Notes: generated by a model not told the origin, from the letters alone. DNA of 64,000 nt from Bacteroides caecigallinarum (GCF_021531075.1 NZ_JADYTJ010000007.1:29977-93976); one strand, 5' to 3'; shown: positions 52,494-62,597, counted from the first letter of the stretch. A program made the numbers and translations.

Positions 52494-53834
52494 TCATCTG
52501 TTAAAAACCAGTGCCTGACCCCTGTGGGCAGTATTTACGGTATCATTTTCGTAAACCACGGTTCCGTTTACCAGAGTTTTCTCAACCTTGGCATGGAAGT
52601 TTCTTCCTTCCATAGGACTCCATCCGCAACGGCTCTTGATGCAGTCGGCAGTGACGGTCCATTCATGGTCGGGATTGAGTATAACCAGGTCTGCCTTATA
52701 TCCCTCGCGGATAAATCCTCTATCTTTGATCTGATAAAGTTCGGCAGGAGCATGACACATTTTCTGTACAAGCTGTTCTACTGACAACACACCTTCTTTT
52801 ACAAGCTCATAAATACTCACCAATGAGAATTGCAGGCTAGGCATACCTGATACCGCTTTCAGTGCGCCACCCTGTTTTTCAGAGAGAAGGTGAGGAGCGT
52901 GGTCGGTACCTATCACGTCTATCAGGTTACTGTTCAATGCTTTTCTCAGTGCGTCACGGTCTGCACGTGTCTTGATACTAGGATTACACTTTATGCGTCC
53001 GCCAAGAGTCTTGTAGTCCTCATCACAGAACATAAGGTGAGATACGCAAGCCTCCGAAGTGATTTTCTTTTCCTTCATAGGTTTGTCTTCGAACAGTTCC
53101 AGTTCCTTGGCGGTACTTACATGCAGGATATGAAGACGGGCACCTGTTTCCTTAGCCAGTTTCACTGCAAGCGATGATGAGTTGTAGCAAGCCTCCTCGC
53201 TGCGGATTATCGGATGAAGAGAAATATCAGCATCTTCGCCATACTTTTCTTTCACTTCTGCAGTATTACGGCTTATCACGGTCTGGTCCTCACAGTGAGT
53301 CGCAATAAGCATTCCCGCTTCTGAGAAAATTTTCTTCAGAGCTTCCATGCGGTCCACAAGCATGTTGCCTGTACTGGCGCCCATAAACAGTTTCACGCCA
53401 CACACGTGAGTCTTGTCAAGATTTTTAAGCTGGTCGGCGTTGTTGTTTGTTGCCCCGAAATAAAAAGAATAGTTCACCACACACTTGGTAGCAGCATCGG
53501 CAAATTTGTTTTCCAGAGCCTCTATGGTAGTGGTCTGTGGATTGCAGTTAGGCATATCCATGAACGAAGTCACACCACCCGCAGCAGCTGCGGCAGTTTC
53601 TGTCGCCATGTCAGCCTTGTGAGTAAGTCCAGGGTCGCGGAAATGCACATGGTCGTCTATCACTCCTGGTAATAGAAAACAGCCTTCTGCATCAATAGTT
53701 TCGTTTATATCACATTCAGGCGTAGCATCGCCTTCTATTATTCTGTATATTGTTTCATCCTCAGTTACAACCGAGCCTTTAAACTGTCTGCCCTCGTTCA
53801 CAATGACAGCATTCTTTATCCAAATTCTTTTCAT
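52494..53834 (-). CDS. pyrC: Dihydroorotase
   Basis: 446 residues, class I size. Metal-binding DDHVHFRDPG near residue 58-67, IATHCEDQTVI, ILHVSTAKE and VIGTDHAPH with the catalytic Asp. It closes carbamoyl-aspartate to dihydroorotate in pyrimidine synthesis. The C-terminus (RQGRNFHAKVEKTLVNGTVVYEND) is typical. Gene lies 31 bp from the glycosyltransferase gene. Allantoinase or dihydropyrimidinase is less likely on motif grounds. Confidence 0.9.
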   Translation of the reverse strand: MKRIWIKNAVIVNEGRQFKGSVVTEDETIYRIIEGDATPECDINETIDAEGCFLLPGVIDDHVHFRDPGLTHKADMATETAAAAAGGVTSFMDMPNCNPQTTTIEALENKFADAATKCVVNYSFYFGATNNNADQLKNLDKTHVCGVKLFMGASTGNMLVDRMEALKKIFSEAGMLIATHCEDQTVISRNTAEVKEKYGEDADISLHPIIRSEEACYNSSSLAVKLAKETGARLHILHVSTAKELELFEDKPMKEKKITSEACVSHLMFCDEDYKTLGGRIKCNPSIKTRADRDALRKALNSNLIDVIGTDHAPHLLSEKQGGALKAVSGMPSLQFSLVSIYELVKEGVLSVEQLVQKMCHAPAELYQIKDRGFIREGYKADLVILNPDHEWTVTADCIKSRCGWSPMEGRNFHAKVEKTLVNGTVVYENDTVNTAHRGQALVFNR

Positions 53835-53865
53835 CTTCTAAAAACTAGTAACTAACAACTAAAAA

Positions 53866-54615
53866 CTAACAACTTTTCCTCTTAGGATACTTCTTGAACC
53901 AACTGTCCCATTTCAGTTTCATCACTCCAAACACTGCTTCACCGAAAATACTGCTGTTCATCTTCGAAGTGCCGAGTTCGCGATTTATGAATATCACCGG
54001 TACTTCTATAATCTTGAATCCACACTTGTAGGCAGTGAACTTCATTTCTATCTGGAATGCATATCCTTTGAATCGTATTTTATCAAGATCGATAGTCTCA
54101 AGCACCTCACGTCTGTAGCATTTGAAACCGGCAGTAGTGTCGTGGACTGGTATTCCGGTGATAATTCTTACATATTTGGATGCAAAGTACGACATAAGTA
54201 CCCTGCCCATAGGCCAGTTCACCACGTTCACTCCGCTGATATATCTTGAACCTATAGCCACATCTCCACCGTCATCATGACAAGCCTTGTAGAGTCGTGG
54301 CAAGTCATTCGGATTGTGGCTGAAGTCTGCATCCATTTCGAAAATATAGTCGTATTTATTCTCTATAGCCCATTTGAAACCGGTGATATATGCAGTACCA
54401 AGTCCCAGTTTACCTTTTCTTTCAATCATGAAAAGCCTTTCCGGGAATTCGTTCTGCAACCTTCTCACTATGTCTGCAGTTCCGTCCGGGGAATTGTCCT
54501 CTATAATAATGATATGGAAAAACTTCTCCAGTCCGAATACTGTGCGTATTATATTCTCAATGTTTTCCTTCTCATTGTAAGTAGGAATTATGATGATGCT
54601 GTCACTGTTTTGCAT
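53866..54615 (-). CDS. Polyprenol-phosphate mannosyltransferase-like GT2 enzyme
   Basis: 249 residues from the ATG giving MQNSDSIIIIPTYNEKEN; the upstream extension to 54747 crosses the promoter region and lacks homology. GT-A fold with IIIIPTYNE, EDNSPDGT, DADFSHNP (metal site) and GSRYISG. It resembles dolichol- or polyprenol-phosphate mannose synthases. The product would feed membrane glycosyltransferases such as the DUF2723-type protein encoded 1.3 kb away; this link is inference. Confidence 0.85.
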   Translation of the reverse strand: MQNSDSIIIIPTYNEKENIENIIRTVFGLEKFFHIIIIEDNSPDGTADIVRRLQNEFPERLFMIERKGKLGLGTAYITGFKWAIENKYDYIFEMDADFSHNPNDLPRLYKACHDDGGDVAIGSRYISGVNVVNWPMGRVLMSYFASKYVRIITGIPVHDTTAGFKCYRREVLETIDLDKIRFKGYAFQIEMKFTAYKCGFKIIEVPVIFINRELGTSKMNSSIFGEAVFGVMKLKWDSWFKKYPKRKSC

Positions 54616-54738
54616 AAGATAAATTGTATGGTTTATACTAAAAAACAAAGGTATGAAAAAAAAGGGAAAGTTTGATAAACGTATATTGATAATATTGGAT
54701 GGAAATATTACATTTGTAGAGTATAAAGAAATATCCAC

Positions 54739-55893
54739 ATGAAACACATTGTATATATAATATTTGCATTTGTTGCTTGTTGTATTTCGGCATCATGTAC
54801 TTCTATTCAAAGAAAAAACGCTGGCGACACCTCGCATTGGTTGGAAAAAGCCAGGTTTTACGAATCGAGTGGTGATGCCGGAAATGCCATGATTTGTTAT
54901 CTTAATGCTATTGACCTGTTCAAGGAAAAGCAGGACACGGTACTGAAAGTATCTGCCTATAACCGTCTTGGTGATTTTCATTTTAAATACGGAATGTATG
55001 AGAAGGCCGTAGAAAACCATCGCGAAGGATATAATATCGCATTGAGGATGAATGATGAAAAGTTGGTATGCGAGGCTGCCGGAAGGCTCGGGCTTGATTA
55101 TCTGATGCTTAATCAGAAAGATACGGCACAATATTTCATCAATAGATGCCGGACAATAGCCTTTGAAAATCAATTGCAAAATGTTTTCAAGGATGATTAC
55201 GGACTATATTCTTTTGGAAATAATGACAAGGATTGGAATTCCATTGTCCGTACAGTAAGGGCAGACTCGCTGGGTACAGTAGATGACAGGGAAAAACTCA
55301 TGTCAATGGAAGCAGAGTTTAATCATGAAAAGGCTTTGTTGAGAAAAGAGAATGAGAGAAAAACCGGCATGATAAATGCTGCTACGGGAATGTTCCTGTT
55401 TGGGGCATTCGGTGCCTTGTCGTTTTTCTTCTATCGTGGCAGGAAAGAGGCAGAAACAAATCTTGATAATGTTATAAGGGAAAGTAATGACAGAAAAGAC
55501 TTCTATACCTGTCGTGAGAACTATTTGTGCGAACAGGAAAAACAGTTGAAACGAAAGGAAGAACTGTTGCTGTCCGACACAAATGTAGGAGTTGTTGCAC
55601 TTATAAATAAAATGAAATCCTCACCATCGTATATGCCGGTGAAATCGGCTGACGAGTGGAATAATCTTTTTATGTTTGCCGATTCTTTGTTTCCAGGTTT
55701 TTCCGTAAGCCTTGATGCAGTCGGCGAACTGACTGACCGTGACAAGGAAATAAGCTGCCTTGTAAAACTTGGGTTTACTACCGGACAGCTTGCCATATTC
55801 TATGGAATTTCTCCCGCTTCTATTACCAAGGCAAAATTCAGAATACAGAAGAAGATAGAAGCAAGCCGGGTGCACGAAACCTGTGGCTCCTAA
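54739..55893 (+). CDS. Membrane TPR protein with LuxR-like HTH
   Basis: 384 residues. Lipoprotein-like signal ending ISASC (Cys near 20), TPR repeats in residues 35-150, one membrane segment near 215-232, a coiled-coil stretch, and a C-terminal LuxR-like HTH (LTDRDKEISCLVKLGFTTGQLAIFYGISPASITKAKFRIQKKI). A signal or lipobox plus a cytoplasmic HTH is known in Bacteroidetes regulators. It could react to cell-envelope conditions. Divergent from the glycosyltransferase gene. Confidence 0.75.
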   Translation: MKHIVYIIFAFVACCISASCTSIQRKNAGDTSHWLEKARFYESSGDAGNAMICYLNAIDLFKEKQDTVLKVSAYNRLGDFHFKYGMYEKAVENHREGYNIALRMNDEKLVCEAAGRLGLDYLMLNQKDTAQYFINRCRTIAFENQLQNVFKDDYGLYSFGNNDKDWNSIVRTVRADSLGTVDDREKLMSMEAEFNHEKALLRKENERKTGMINAATGMFLFGAFGALSFFFYRGRKEAETNLDNVIRESNDRKDFYTCRENYLCEQEKQLKRKEELLLSDTNVGVVALINKMKSSPSYMPVKSADEWNNLFMFADSLFPGFSVSLDAVGELTDRDKEISCLVKLGFTTGQLAIFYGISPASITKAKFRIQKKIEASRVHETCGS

Positions 55894-56067
55894 GCCTGAA
55901 ATTAAGAAGAAAAATACAAATGTCCGCATAAAGCTTTATCTTCTGTGACTGTAAATTGCTTAAAATCAAATTGATACATTTTACGGGTAGACGATACGAT
56001 GTCCGTACCGTAATTATATCGTGAAAGATACATTACATTAATTTTGCCGTAAAAAACAGAGCAAATT

Positions 56068-59000
56068 ATGTGTAAGTATCAACGTGTGAATCTCATTTGC
56101 GGTTTTATATCATTTCTGATATCTGCTGTAGTTTATATCCTTACGGTAGAACCGTCAGCCAGTTTCTGGGATTGTCCCGAGTTTATTCTTTCTGCCTCAC
56201 GGCTTGAAGTTGGTCATCCTCCCGGTGCTCCTTTCTTCATGTTGGCAGGCAATGTGTTTTCGCTATTCTCATCCTCGCCGCAGGATGTGGCATATTGTAT
56301 AAACGTGATGAATGCACTTCTCAGTGCGGGTACCATATTCTTTCTTTTTCTTACCATTACATATCTGGCATCGTCCATAATCTGCAAGGAAATGCCAAGA
56401 AAAGACTTGTCATCCGCTTCCATAGCCTTGGTAATGATGTGCGGTTTTACCGGTGCATTGGTCTATGCGTTTACAGATACATTCTGGTTCTCTGCTGTAG
56501 AAGGCGAAGTCTATTCGTTTTCTTCATTTCTCACGGCACTCACTGTATGGATAATACTGAAATGGGATGAAGAGTCAGCCAGTGTTTCGTCAGACAGATG
56601 GATAGTTCTCATGGCATATATCATTGGTCTTTCCATAGGAGTTCATCTGCTTAATCTGTTGTGTATTCCGGCTGTAGGTCTGGTGATATATTATCGCAAA
56701 TATCCTCATACCGGACATAAAGGACTCGTCGTATCTATATTATTAAGTATGGTTGTTATAGCAGCTGTGCTTTACGGAGTTGTTCCCGGAGTGATGAAAA
56801 TGGCAGGACTCTTTGAATTGTTTTTTGCCAATACCCTAGAAACCGGTTACGATACGGGGATGATGGTATATGCCATATTGCTTTTTGCTGTGCTTGTGCT
56901 GTCTTGCATTTCGTGTGTGACATTGCACAGTAAGCGTATATCACTTATGTTGGTATGTCTGTCATTGATTATGCTTGGACTTACTCTTCATGGCGGAGTA
57001 TGGATTTCCTTATCTCTTTCGTTACTTCTTTGTGTGGTTATATGGCTGATTGTCAGAACTCTCAGCCACAACAGACTGTGGCATTTGCTGTATGTCTTCA
57101 GTTTCAGTCTTTTGATGCTTACCGTAGGCTACAGTTCGTATGCCCTGATATTGATACGTTCGGCTGCAAATACTCCGATGGACCAGCAGTCGCCCGAAGA
57201 CCCTTTCACATTGCGCGATTATCTCGGACGCGAGCAGTATGGCGATACTCCTTTGCTGTATGGACAGTCGTTCGCATCGGTCAGGGCACTTAAAGAAAAG
57301 GACGGCTATCTGATTTATGATTATAAAGTGACCGACGATGTCTATAGAAGAAAAGACTGGACTACCGATACAGCCAAGACACCTAAAGATGAAAAATATG
57401 TCGTTACCGGACAAAAGATGAAACCGGTGTACGAAGATGCCACATGTATGCTTTTCCCTAGAATGTATAGCGAAGATCATGCTGAACAGTACAAAGCATG
57501 GATTCCGGGAGGAATGAGAGGCAGGCAGGTATCGTATTTTGACAAATCGAAAGGAGAGAACGTTTCGGTGACAGTTCCTACATTTATGGACAATCTTAAA
57601 TATTTTCTGAATTATCAGGTCAACTATATGTATCTGCGGTATTTCCTATGGAACTTTGTGGGGCGACAGAATGATATCCAGGGATATGGCGACATGATAA
57701 ACGGCAACTGGATTACAGGTTTCAGTTTTATAGACCGTTACCTGGTGGCAGACAATGAGTTCCTGCCGTCACACCTTAAAGGCAATAAGGGAAGGAATGT
57801 ATATTATGCATTACCTCTTATAGTAGGACTTCTAGGAATCTGGTGGCAGTGGAAAAGCGGTACTGTAGGCCGAAGACAGTTCAATGTAGTTGCCATACTG
57901 TTTTTTATGACAGGTCTTGCCATAGTGTTGTACCTCAATCAGATACCTGTGCAGCCGCGCGAGAGGGATTATGCCTATGCCGGATCGTTCTATGCCTTCA
58001 GCATTTGGATAGGTCTTGGGGCAGCAGCTATATTCACTACACTTGGAAAACTGTTCCGTAAGAATACTTCCTTTCCTGTTTTAGCTGTATCATCATTCAT
58101 ATGTGCCGGACTGATTTTGCAGGTCTTAAGTCAGACATGGGACGACCACGACAGGAGCAACCGCTATCTGTGTCGCGACATGGGATATAACTATCTTAAC
58201 ACCGTGCAGGAAAAAGGCTATCCGGTGCTTTTCGTAAATGGCGACAATGAAACTTTCCCTCTTTGGTATGCACAGGAGGTTGAGGGAGTACGTACAGATG
58301 TACGTGTGTGCAATCTGATGTATCTCACCGGAGGATGGTACGTCGACCAGATGTGTCGTCCGTCGCATACTTCTCCCGGACTGCCGGTGTCTTTCGGAAG
58401 AGAATTCTACAGAGACGGAGTGAACGATATAGTACGTGTAAACCCTGTGGCTGGATATGCTGACGATGGAACACCTGTACGTATCAAGGATAGGGTGGAA
58501 GAGTATTACAAGTTACATCCCGGTGAATATCCGTTCGGTGAAGACCCTTGGGAATGGAAGAACATTGTGCGCTATTGGCTGACATCCGATGATGAGTCCA
58601 TGAGGTGTATTCCGACCGATGAAATACATTTCAGCATAGATGCTGATGCTGTGAGACGCTCGGGAATACATATTCCCGAAGGAATGTACATCCCGGAAAC
58701 CATGACTGTAAGCCTGAAAGACAAGCCGTATCTAACGCGTAGCGGTATCATTCTTGCCGACCTTATAAGTAATTGCAATTGGGAACGTCCGCTTTATGTA
58801 GCCAAATCAATGCGTATAGGTGAGTATCTTGATTTGGAGGATTATCTGGTTCTTGAAGGAATGGCACAAAGGATAGTGCCGTTCAATGCCCGAAAACTGA
58901 AACATACGGTAGATGCGGACAGATGTTATGACAATATTATGAACAAATATTCATATGGAGGACTGTCCGACAATTCAGTATATTTTGATGAAACCAACCG

Positions 59001-59430
59001 GCGTATGGCAATCACCCTCCAGCGTATGATATGCGAGGCTGCAGAGTGGATGCATTCATCGGGTGACAGTGTCCGAAGTTCAGCGTTGGCAGATAAATGC
59101 CTTGAAGAGATTTCAAACGAAGATGTATTGCTTGACGGATATTCGTGTGCAGACCGTCTGGCATTGCTTTCGTCGGATAAAGCTCACGGCAATGTTTATT
59201 CGTCTGTCATGAATACCCGTATGGAATATGCATTGTGGTATCTTTCATTCGGTGATAGCGATTTCGTTGATTATATGGACGAACTGCTGCGTGCGCTGTA
59301 TAATATAGATTATGATGTGGTAGGAGAGGAATACGACCATGTTTTGAACTTGGCACATGGACGCTTCTTGAGTTTGGGACTTGAAGAATATGCCGATTTT
59401 GTTGGAAAACTGAAGCATGGTAGAAAGTGA
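56068..59430 (+). CDS. DUF2723 (GT117-like) polytopic membrane protein
   Basis: 1120 residues. N-terminal pattern EPSASFWDCPEFILSA and VGHPPGAPFF is diagnostic of DUF2723 proteins; then about 12 hydrophobic segments to residue 690 and a large soluble C-terminal part. The family resembles protein O-mannosyltransferases and is linked to protein O-glycosylation in this phylum. A -7 box TAATTTTG near 56046 precedes the gene. Confidence 0.82.
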   Translation: MCKYQRVNLICGFISFLISAVVYILTVEPSASFWDCPEFILSASRLEVGHPPGAPFFMLAGNVFSLFSSSPQDVAYCINVMNALLSAGTIFFLFLTITYLASSIICKEMPRKDLSSASIALVMMCGFTGALVYAFTDTFWFSAVEGEVYSFSSFLTALTVWIILKWDEESASVSSDRWIVLMAYIIGLSIGVHLLNLLCIPAVGLVIYYRKYPHTGHKGLVVSILLSMVVIAAVLYGVVPGVMKMAGLFELFFANTLETGYDTGMMVYAILLFAVLVLSCISCVTLHSKRISLMLVCLSLIMLGLTLHGGVWISLSLSLLLCVVIWLIVRTLSHNRLWHLLYVFSFSLLMLTVGYSSYALILIRSAANTPMDQQSPEDPFTLRDYLGREQYGDTPLLYGQSFASVRALKEKDGYLIYDYKVTDDVYRRKDWTTDTAKTPKDEKYVVTGQKMKPVYEDATCMLFPRMYSEDHAEQYKAWIPGGMRGRQVSYFDKSKGENVSVTVPTFMDNLKYFLNYQVNYMYLRYFLWNFVGRQNDIQGYGDMINGNWITGFSFIDRYLVADNEFLPSHLKGNKGRNVYYALPLIVGLLGIWWQWKSGTVGRRQFNVVAILFFMTGLAIVLYLNQIPVQPRERDYAYAGSFYAFSIWIGLGAAAIFTTLGKLFRKNTSFPVLAVSSFICAGLILQVLSQTWDDHDRSNRYLCRDMGYNYLNTVQEKGYPVLFVNGDNETFPLWYAQEVEGVRTDVRVCNLMYLTGGWYVDQMCRPSHTSPGLPVSFGREFYRDGVNDIVRVNPVAGYADDGTPVRIKDRVEEYYKLHPGEYPFGEDPWEWKNIVRYWLTSDDESMRCIPTDEIHFSIDADAVRRSGIHIPEGMYIPETMTVSLKDKPYLTRSGIILADLISNCNWERPLYVAKSMRIGEYLDLEDYLVLEGMAQRIVPFNARKLKHTVDADRCYDNIMNKYSYGGLSDNSVYFDETNRRMAITLQRMICEAAEWMHSSGDSVRSSALADKCLEEISNEDVLLDGYSCADRLALLSSDKAHGNVYSSVMNTRMEYALWYLSFGDSDFVDYMDELLRALYNIDYDVVGEEYDHVLNLAHGRFLSLGLEEYADFVGKLKHGRK

Positions 59431-59535
59431 TAGTATAGTATAAAGTTCTTTGTTATTAATTGTTAATAATAAGCCTGTTGTCGTCATTTCATCGGCAATT
59501 CCTTTTTTATATCAGAATTTCTTGTCATTTTTACC

Positions 59536-59619
59536 GTGACACGAACGTGTTACATGCGTCACACGTTCGTGTTACTATCGTTGCACGTTCGTGTCACACG
59601 CGTTACACCTACGTGTAAC
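59536..59619. repeat. Four 18-bp palindromes with exact 22-bp period
   Basis: Units begin at 59536, 59558, 59580 and 59602. Each is a version of GTnACACGTTCGTGTnAC, separated by 4-bp spacers that differ (ATGC, TATC, ACGC). The third and fourth units have changed inner bases but keep most of the dyad symmetry. Located 60 bp upstream of the HU-type gene. Either a repressor array with one dimer every two helical turns or a repetitive extragenic element. Confidence 0.8.
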
Positions 59620-59678
59620 ACTAATTTCGCCAAGGCGTTTCAGATATTATTAATATTAATCATTAAAAATTAGATACC

Positions 59679-60273
59679 ATGCCTATAAAATTCGATTTGT
59701 ATAAAAATCCTGAGAAAGAAGGAATTGTTGCTCCCAAGTTGCATGCCAAGGTCATTACCAAAGATGTGATGACCACAAAAAATTTACGTGACAAGATAAA
59801 CAGTAAATGTACTTGTTTCCCCTGCAGACGTAGCGGCCGTGCTGACAGCTTTAAACTCAGAAATGTTTGAAGCACTCAGTGATGGATATTCTTTGCATCT
59901 GGAAGGAATAGGTCATTTCAGTCTCAGTCTGAAATGTGCTCCCGATGTAAATCCCAAGCATGTATCCGCGTCGGACATCAGTGTGAAAGGTATCCGTTTT
60001 TCTCCCGATAAAGAACTTCTGGAAAAATTCAAGACTGTGGAGTTCGAACGTCTGAAAGATGCTTCCCGTCATTCAGAGAATATTGGAATGTCCGAGATAC
60101 TGGAAAAGCTGGATACGTATTTTAAAGAAAATCAGTTTATGCGCCGTCTGGATTTCGAGAAACTTACGGGTTTCACCAAGTCGAAGGCTATAAGAACACT
60201 GAAACAACTTGTGGAAGACGGAGTTTTGAAGAATGCCGGAACCAAACAAATGCCTATGTATATTAATAATTAA
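59679..60273 (+). pseudogene. HU-family DNA-binding protein with frameshift
   Basis: Frame 1 (59679-59870) gives MPIKFDLYKNPEKEG... ending after a switch to nonsense; frame 2 continues from about 59818 with SPADVAAVLTALNSEMFEAL...GIGHFSLSLK, ending at 60273. Joined, they make a normal long HU-type protein (about 197 residues) with an HTH-like C-terminal part (MRRLDFEKLTGFTKSKAIRTLKQLVEDG). The break lies in the run TGTTTCCCC (59814-59822), one T too many. It may be a true mutation, a sequencing error or a programmed +1 shift. Confidence 0.75.
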
Positions 60274-60287
60274 ATAAAAGGACGATT

Positions 60288-60650
60288 ATGAAGAAATTTA
60301 ATGTATTACTTGCAGCAATAGCTTTTTCGTTAGGTTTTTCATCATGTGAAAATTCAAAGACTCCTATCGGGGAATTATCTTCTTTGGTAGAACGGGTGGA
60401 AGATAAGTATGATGAATTTACCGAAGATGACTGGGATAAAATAGCCTCTGAATATGAAAGAATAGAGGAGGAAATGTCAAAATATGAATTTACTGACGAA
60501 GAGCTGAAAGAGATAGGAAAACTGAAAGGCAGGATTTATGCCAAGATGACCAAGAATGCCGTAAAAGATTTTTCAAAACAGCTTGAAGATTTGGGCAAGC
60601 AGATTGAAGGTGGAGTGGAAGGATTCTTCGAGGAACTTAAAGAGGATTGA
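60288..60650 (+). CDS. Small lipoprotein, possibly DUF6565
   Basis: 120 residues. Signal peptide with lipobox ending FSSC (Cys near 20). The mature part is acidic and helical, with EDKYDEFTEDDWDKIASEYE and TDEELKEIGKLKGRIYAKM, which I loosely recall as the DUF6565 pattern. Transcribed in the same direction as the HU gene, 14 bp downstream, and ends at a terminator. Surface role unknown. Confidence 0.65.
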   Translation: MKKFNVLLAAIAFSLGFSSCENSKTPIGELSSLVERVEDKYDEFTEDDWDKIASEYERIEEEMSKYEFTDEELKEIGKLKGRIYAKMTKNAVKDFSKQLEDLGKQIEGGVEGFFEELKED

Positions 60651-60670
60651 TAACTCCTGTTTATATTGTG

Positions 60671-60720
60671 TTCAGCAGCCGTTCAGTGAGTTTTCACTGG
60701 GCGGCTGCTGAGCTAATTTT
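60671..60720 (+). terminator. Terminator after the lipoprotein gene
   Basis: TCAGCAGCCG (60672-60681) with CGGCTGCTGA (60702-60711), inner CAGTG/CACTG, then a T-run. It covers the last codons of the opposite-strand gene. Confidence 0.75.
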
Positions 60721-62151
60721 TATATTGAATTCACTCAATGGTATCTCATATCCAGCCCACGGCCAGCTGACGAAGAGTTCTTCAGTACGTGTATCTTTCT
60801 TGATAGTAACCTCATCGAATACTTTTAAATTCCTAAGGAAAGGATATGCGTCAATTGGGATTGAGTATTCTTTTATTCCGTCGGTTGTCTCAATAGTCAG
60901 GGTGAAAAATTTGCGGCTTATTGTTACATCCTGAATGGCATAGTCATCGTCAAGGTATTCTGTGTTAAGCCTGTTTAGCAGGGTTTCTGTAAATAATTTC
61001 AGAGAATCATTATCATCGAACCTGCGGATAACGTTCCACCAAACCTGCTCGTCCCTTTCGGCAGGTTTCTCTCTCGTAATTCTTTTTAGCCTTGACGGTA
61101 TGTTCAGGAAATTCTCATTCTCGTCATTCCATTTAATTATTATCTCATTGCTGACGTCGTCGTATTTATACAGCCCGTAATACACGGTATAGTCCTCGGT
61201 GGCTGAATTAATAATGTTGCATACCTGAATAGTGGCTAATTCATCATCGTCATTTTCTTTGTTCCAGAAAATCAGTGAGAAGTTTTCTTTCGGAATGAAA
61301 GTTTCGTTATCTTTTCCGGCTTCGAAAGTCTGACCGATATACATACCGTGCAGTGGTGAGTTCGACTCGCGGAAGAACAGAGTCCAGAACCTTTCCCCTT
61401 TAGAATAAACCACATCTGTTTCATGCCAGTAGCTGAAATCCTCCCATTCTGCAAAGGCAGCTCCAAGTTCAAGGATGCTGTTGATATAATCCGGGGCGGC
61501 AAAATATCTCAAAACATGAATATTGTTCACCATCAGCCCCCAAATGCACTGGGGAACATTCCTGATAATATTGTTCGAGAGATAAGCTAATGATGTGGAA
61601 TGCCCTATAGCATTTTCCGGGATGTGCTGTTTGAGAACGGAACAAATGTGTGAGGTATGTTCTTTCAACAGATTGTGGAATTGCGCTGTGTTTCCTGCAT
61701 ACGGATCAATCTTTTTCATCTTTATATACAGCACCATCACTGCGCCGAAGTACACATAGGGACTGTCCCTGTATATTTCGTCCAGCTGCGGTATGTAAGG
61801 ACTGAAATTTTCAGGATAATCTTTGAAATCACGTGTCACGAAATCCGTCAGAATCCTGTCCGGACCAGAAGTTTCATTATCGTAAACATTTCCATCCTTT
61901 ATTGCGTCATATAGAATCCTGCCTACCCTGAACATCTCAGTGATGTCAATCAGGTCTGAATAATCCAAATCGAAATGAGTGCAGATATCATCAATGATAT
62001 TGTCCACCGTAGAAGTCCGGATATTCCCTTCTTTCAGTCTTGAGAAAGCCATCCTCCCTTTATATCCTAGGCAGCTTGCAAGTGCGGATGCTGAAGATTC
62101 GAAAATCCTGTTGTCGATGAAAAATGTAAGAAGTTCTTTATTGTCCGGCAT
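60694..62151 (-). CDS. Large protein of unknown function
   Basis: 485 residues, acidic. The first 65 residues resemble a small HTH (SSASALASCLGYKGRMAFSRLKEGNIRTSTVDNII). The rest has no recognisable motif; aromatic and acidic residues are common. Only gene on its strand here. It could be a regulator with a ligand-sensing part, but I do not recognise the family. Confidence 0.6.
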   Translation of the reverse strand: MPDNKELLTFFIDNRIFESSASALASCLGYKGRMAFSRLKEGNIRTSTVDNIIDDICTHFDLDYSDLIDITEMFRVGRILYDAIKDGNVYDNETSGPDRILTDFVTRDFKDYPENFSPYIPQLDEIYRDSPYVYFGAVMVLYIKMKKIDPYAGNTAQFHNLLKEHTSHICSVLKQHIPENAIGHSTSLAYLSNNIIRNVPQCIWGLMVNNIHVLRYFAAPDYINSILELGAAFAEWEDFSYWHETDVVYSKGERFWTLFFRESNSPLHGMYIGQTFEAGKDNETFIPKENFSLIFWNKENDDDELATIQVCNIINSATEDYTVYYGLYKYDDVSNEIIIKWNDENENFLNIPSRLKRITREKPAERDEQVWWNVIRRFDDNDSLKLFTETLLNRLNTEYLDDDYAIQDVTISRKFFTLTIETTDGIKEYSIPIDAYPFLRNLKVFDEVTIKKDTRTEELFVSWPWAGYEIPLSEFNIKISSAAAQ

Positions 62152-62335
62152 AGTATATATTACTGTTTTGTATCAATAATCAATAGTTCTGATACAAAAA
62201 TACATTTTCCTTTTTTTACACAAAGATATTTCATGTGATAAAATCTGAGAACATTAAATTTGTATCACCTTTAGTGTAAAGGTAACAAAAAAATCCCACG
62301 AACGGGTGTCGTGTATTATAAAAAACGTATCTTTG

Positions 62336-62597
62336 TAATACGAAGCCGGAGAAATGGCTTTGTAGATGTATAGTGCGTTTTTTACTTTTATCCTAAGAAA
62401 CGAAATAGCCAATTTCAACAACAAGCAGGGTAGGAGAACATGACGCTCATCTGTATTGTATATACTCGTGTACAGCCAGTGTTGTATCCGTTTGTATAAT
62501 CATACGGCGTGGGATTACTGTTTTCGCTTGTTGCTTGTAGGGTGTTTGGCGATGCCCGTTTCTTGATGAGTGAAAACAAGTCCTCACGCCTTTTTTG
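62336..62597 (+). ncRNA. Structured RNA copy 1 of unknown class
   Basis: Follows TATCTTTG (62328-62335). Hairpin AAGCC-GGAGAAAT-GGCTT (62343-62360), conserved segments GCGTTTTTT, CGAAAT, ATGACGCTCATCTG (62440-62453) and TTTGGCGATGCCCG, and a closing 3' hairpin GGCGTG...CACGCC ending in six T (62591-62596). The copy at 62825 shares the fold and conserved loops with different stem bases. A 19-codon frame begins at ATGACG (62440) but its frame is not kept in the other copy, so it is probably not coding. 62152-62327 holds nothing else. Confidence 0.65.

Noticed and set aside
59536..59619. CRISPR-like array
   Set aside because: Spacers are only 4 bp and no cas genes are present; these are phased palindromes.
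62440..62499. 19-codon frame starting MTLICIVYTR within RNA copy 1
   Set aside because: Copy 2 keeps the first codons at the DNA level but has a two-base length difference soon after, so the peptide is not conserved.
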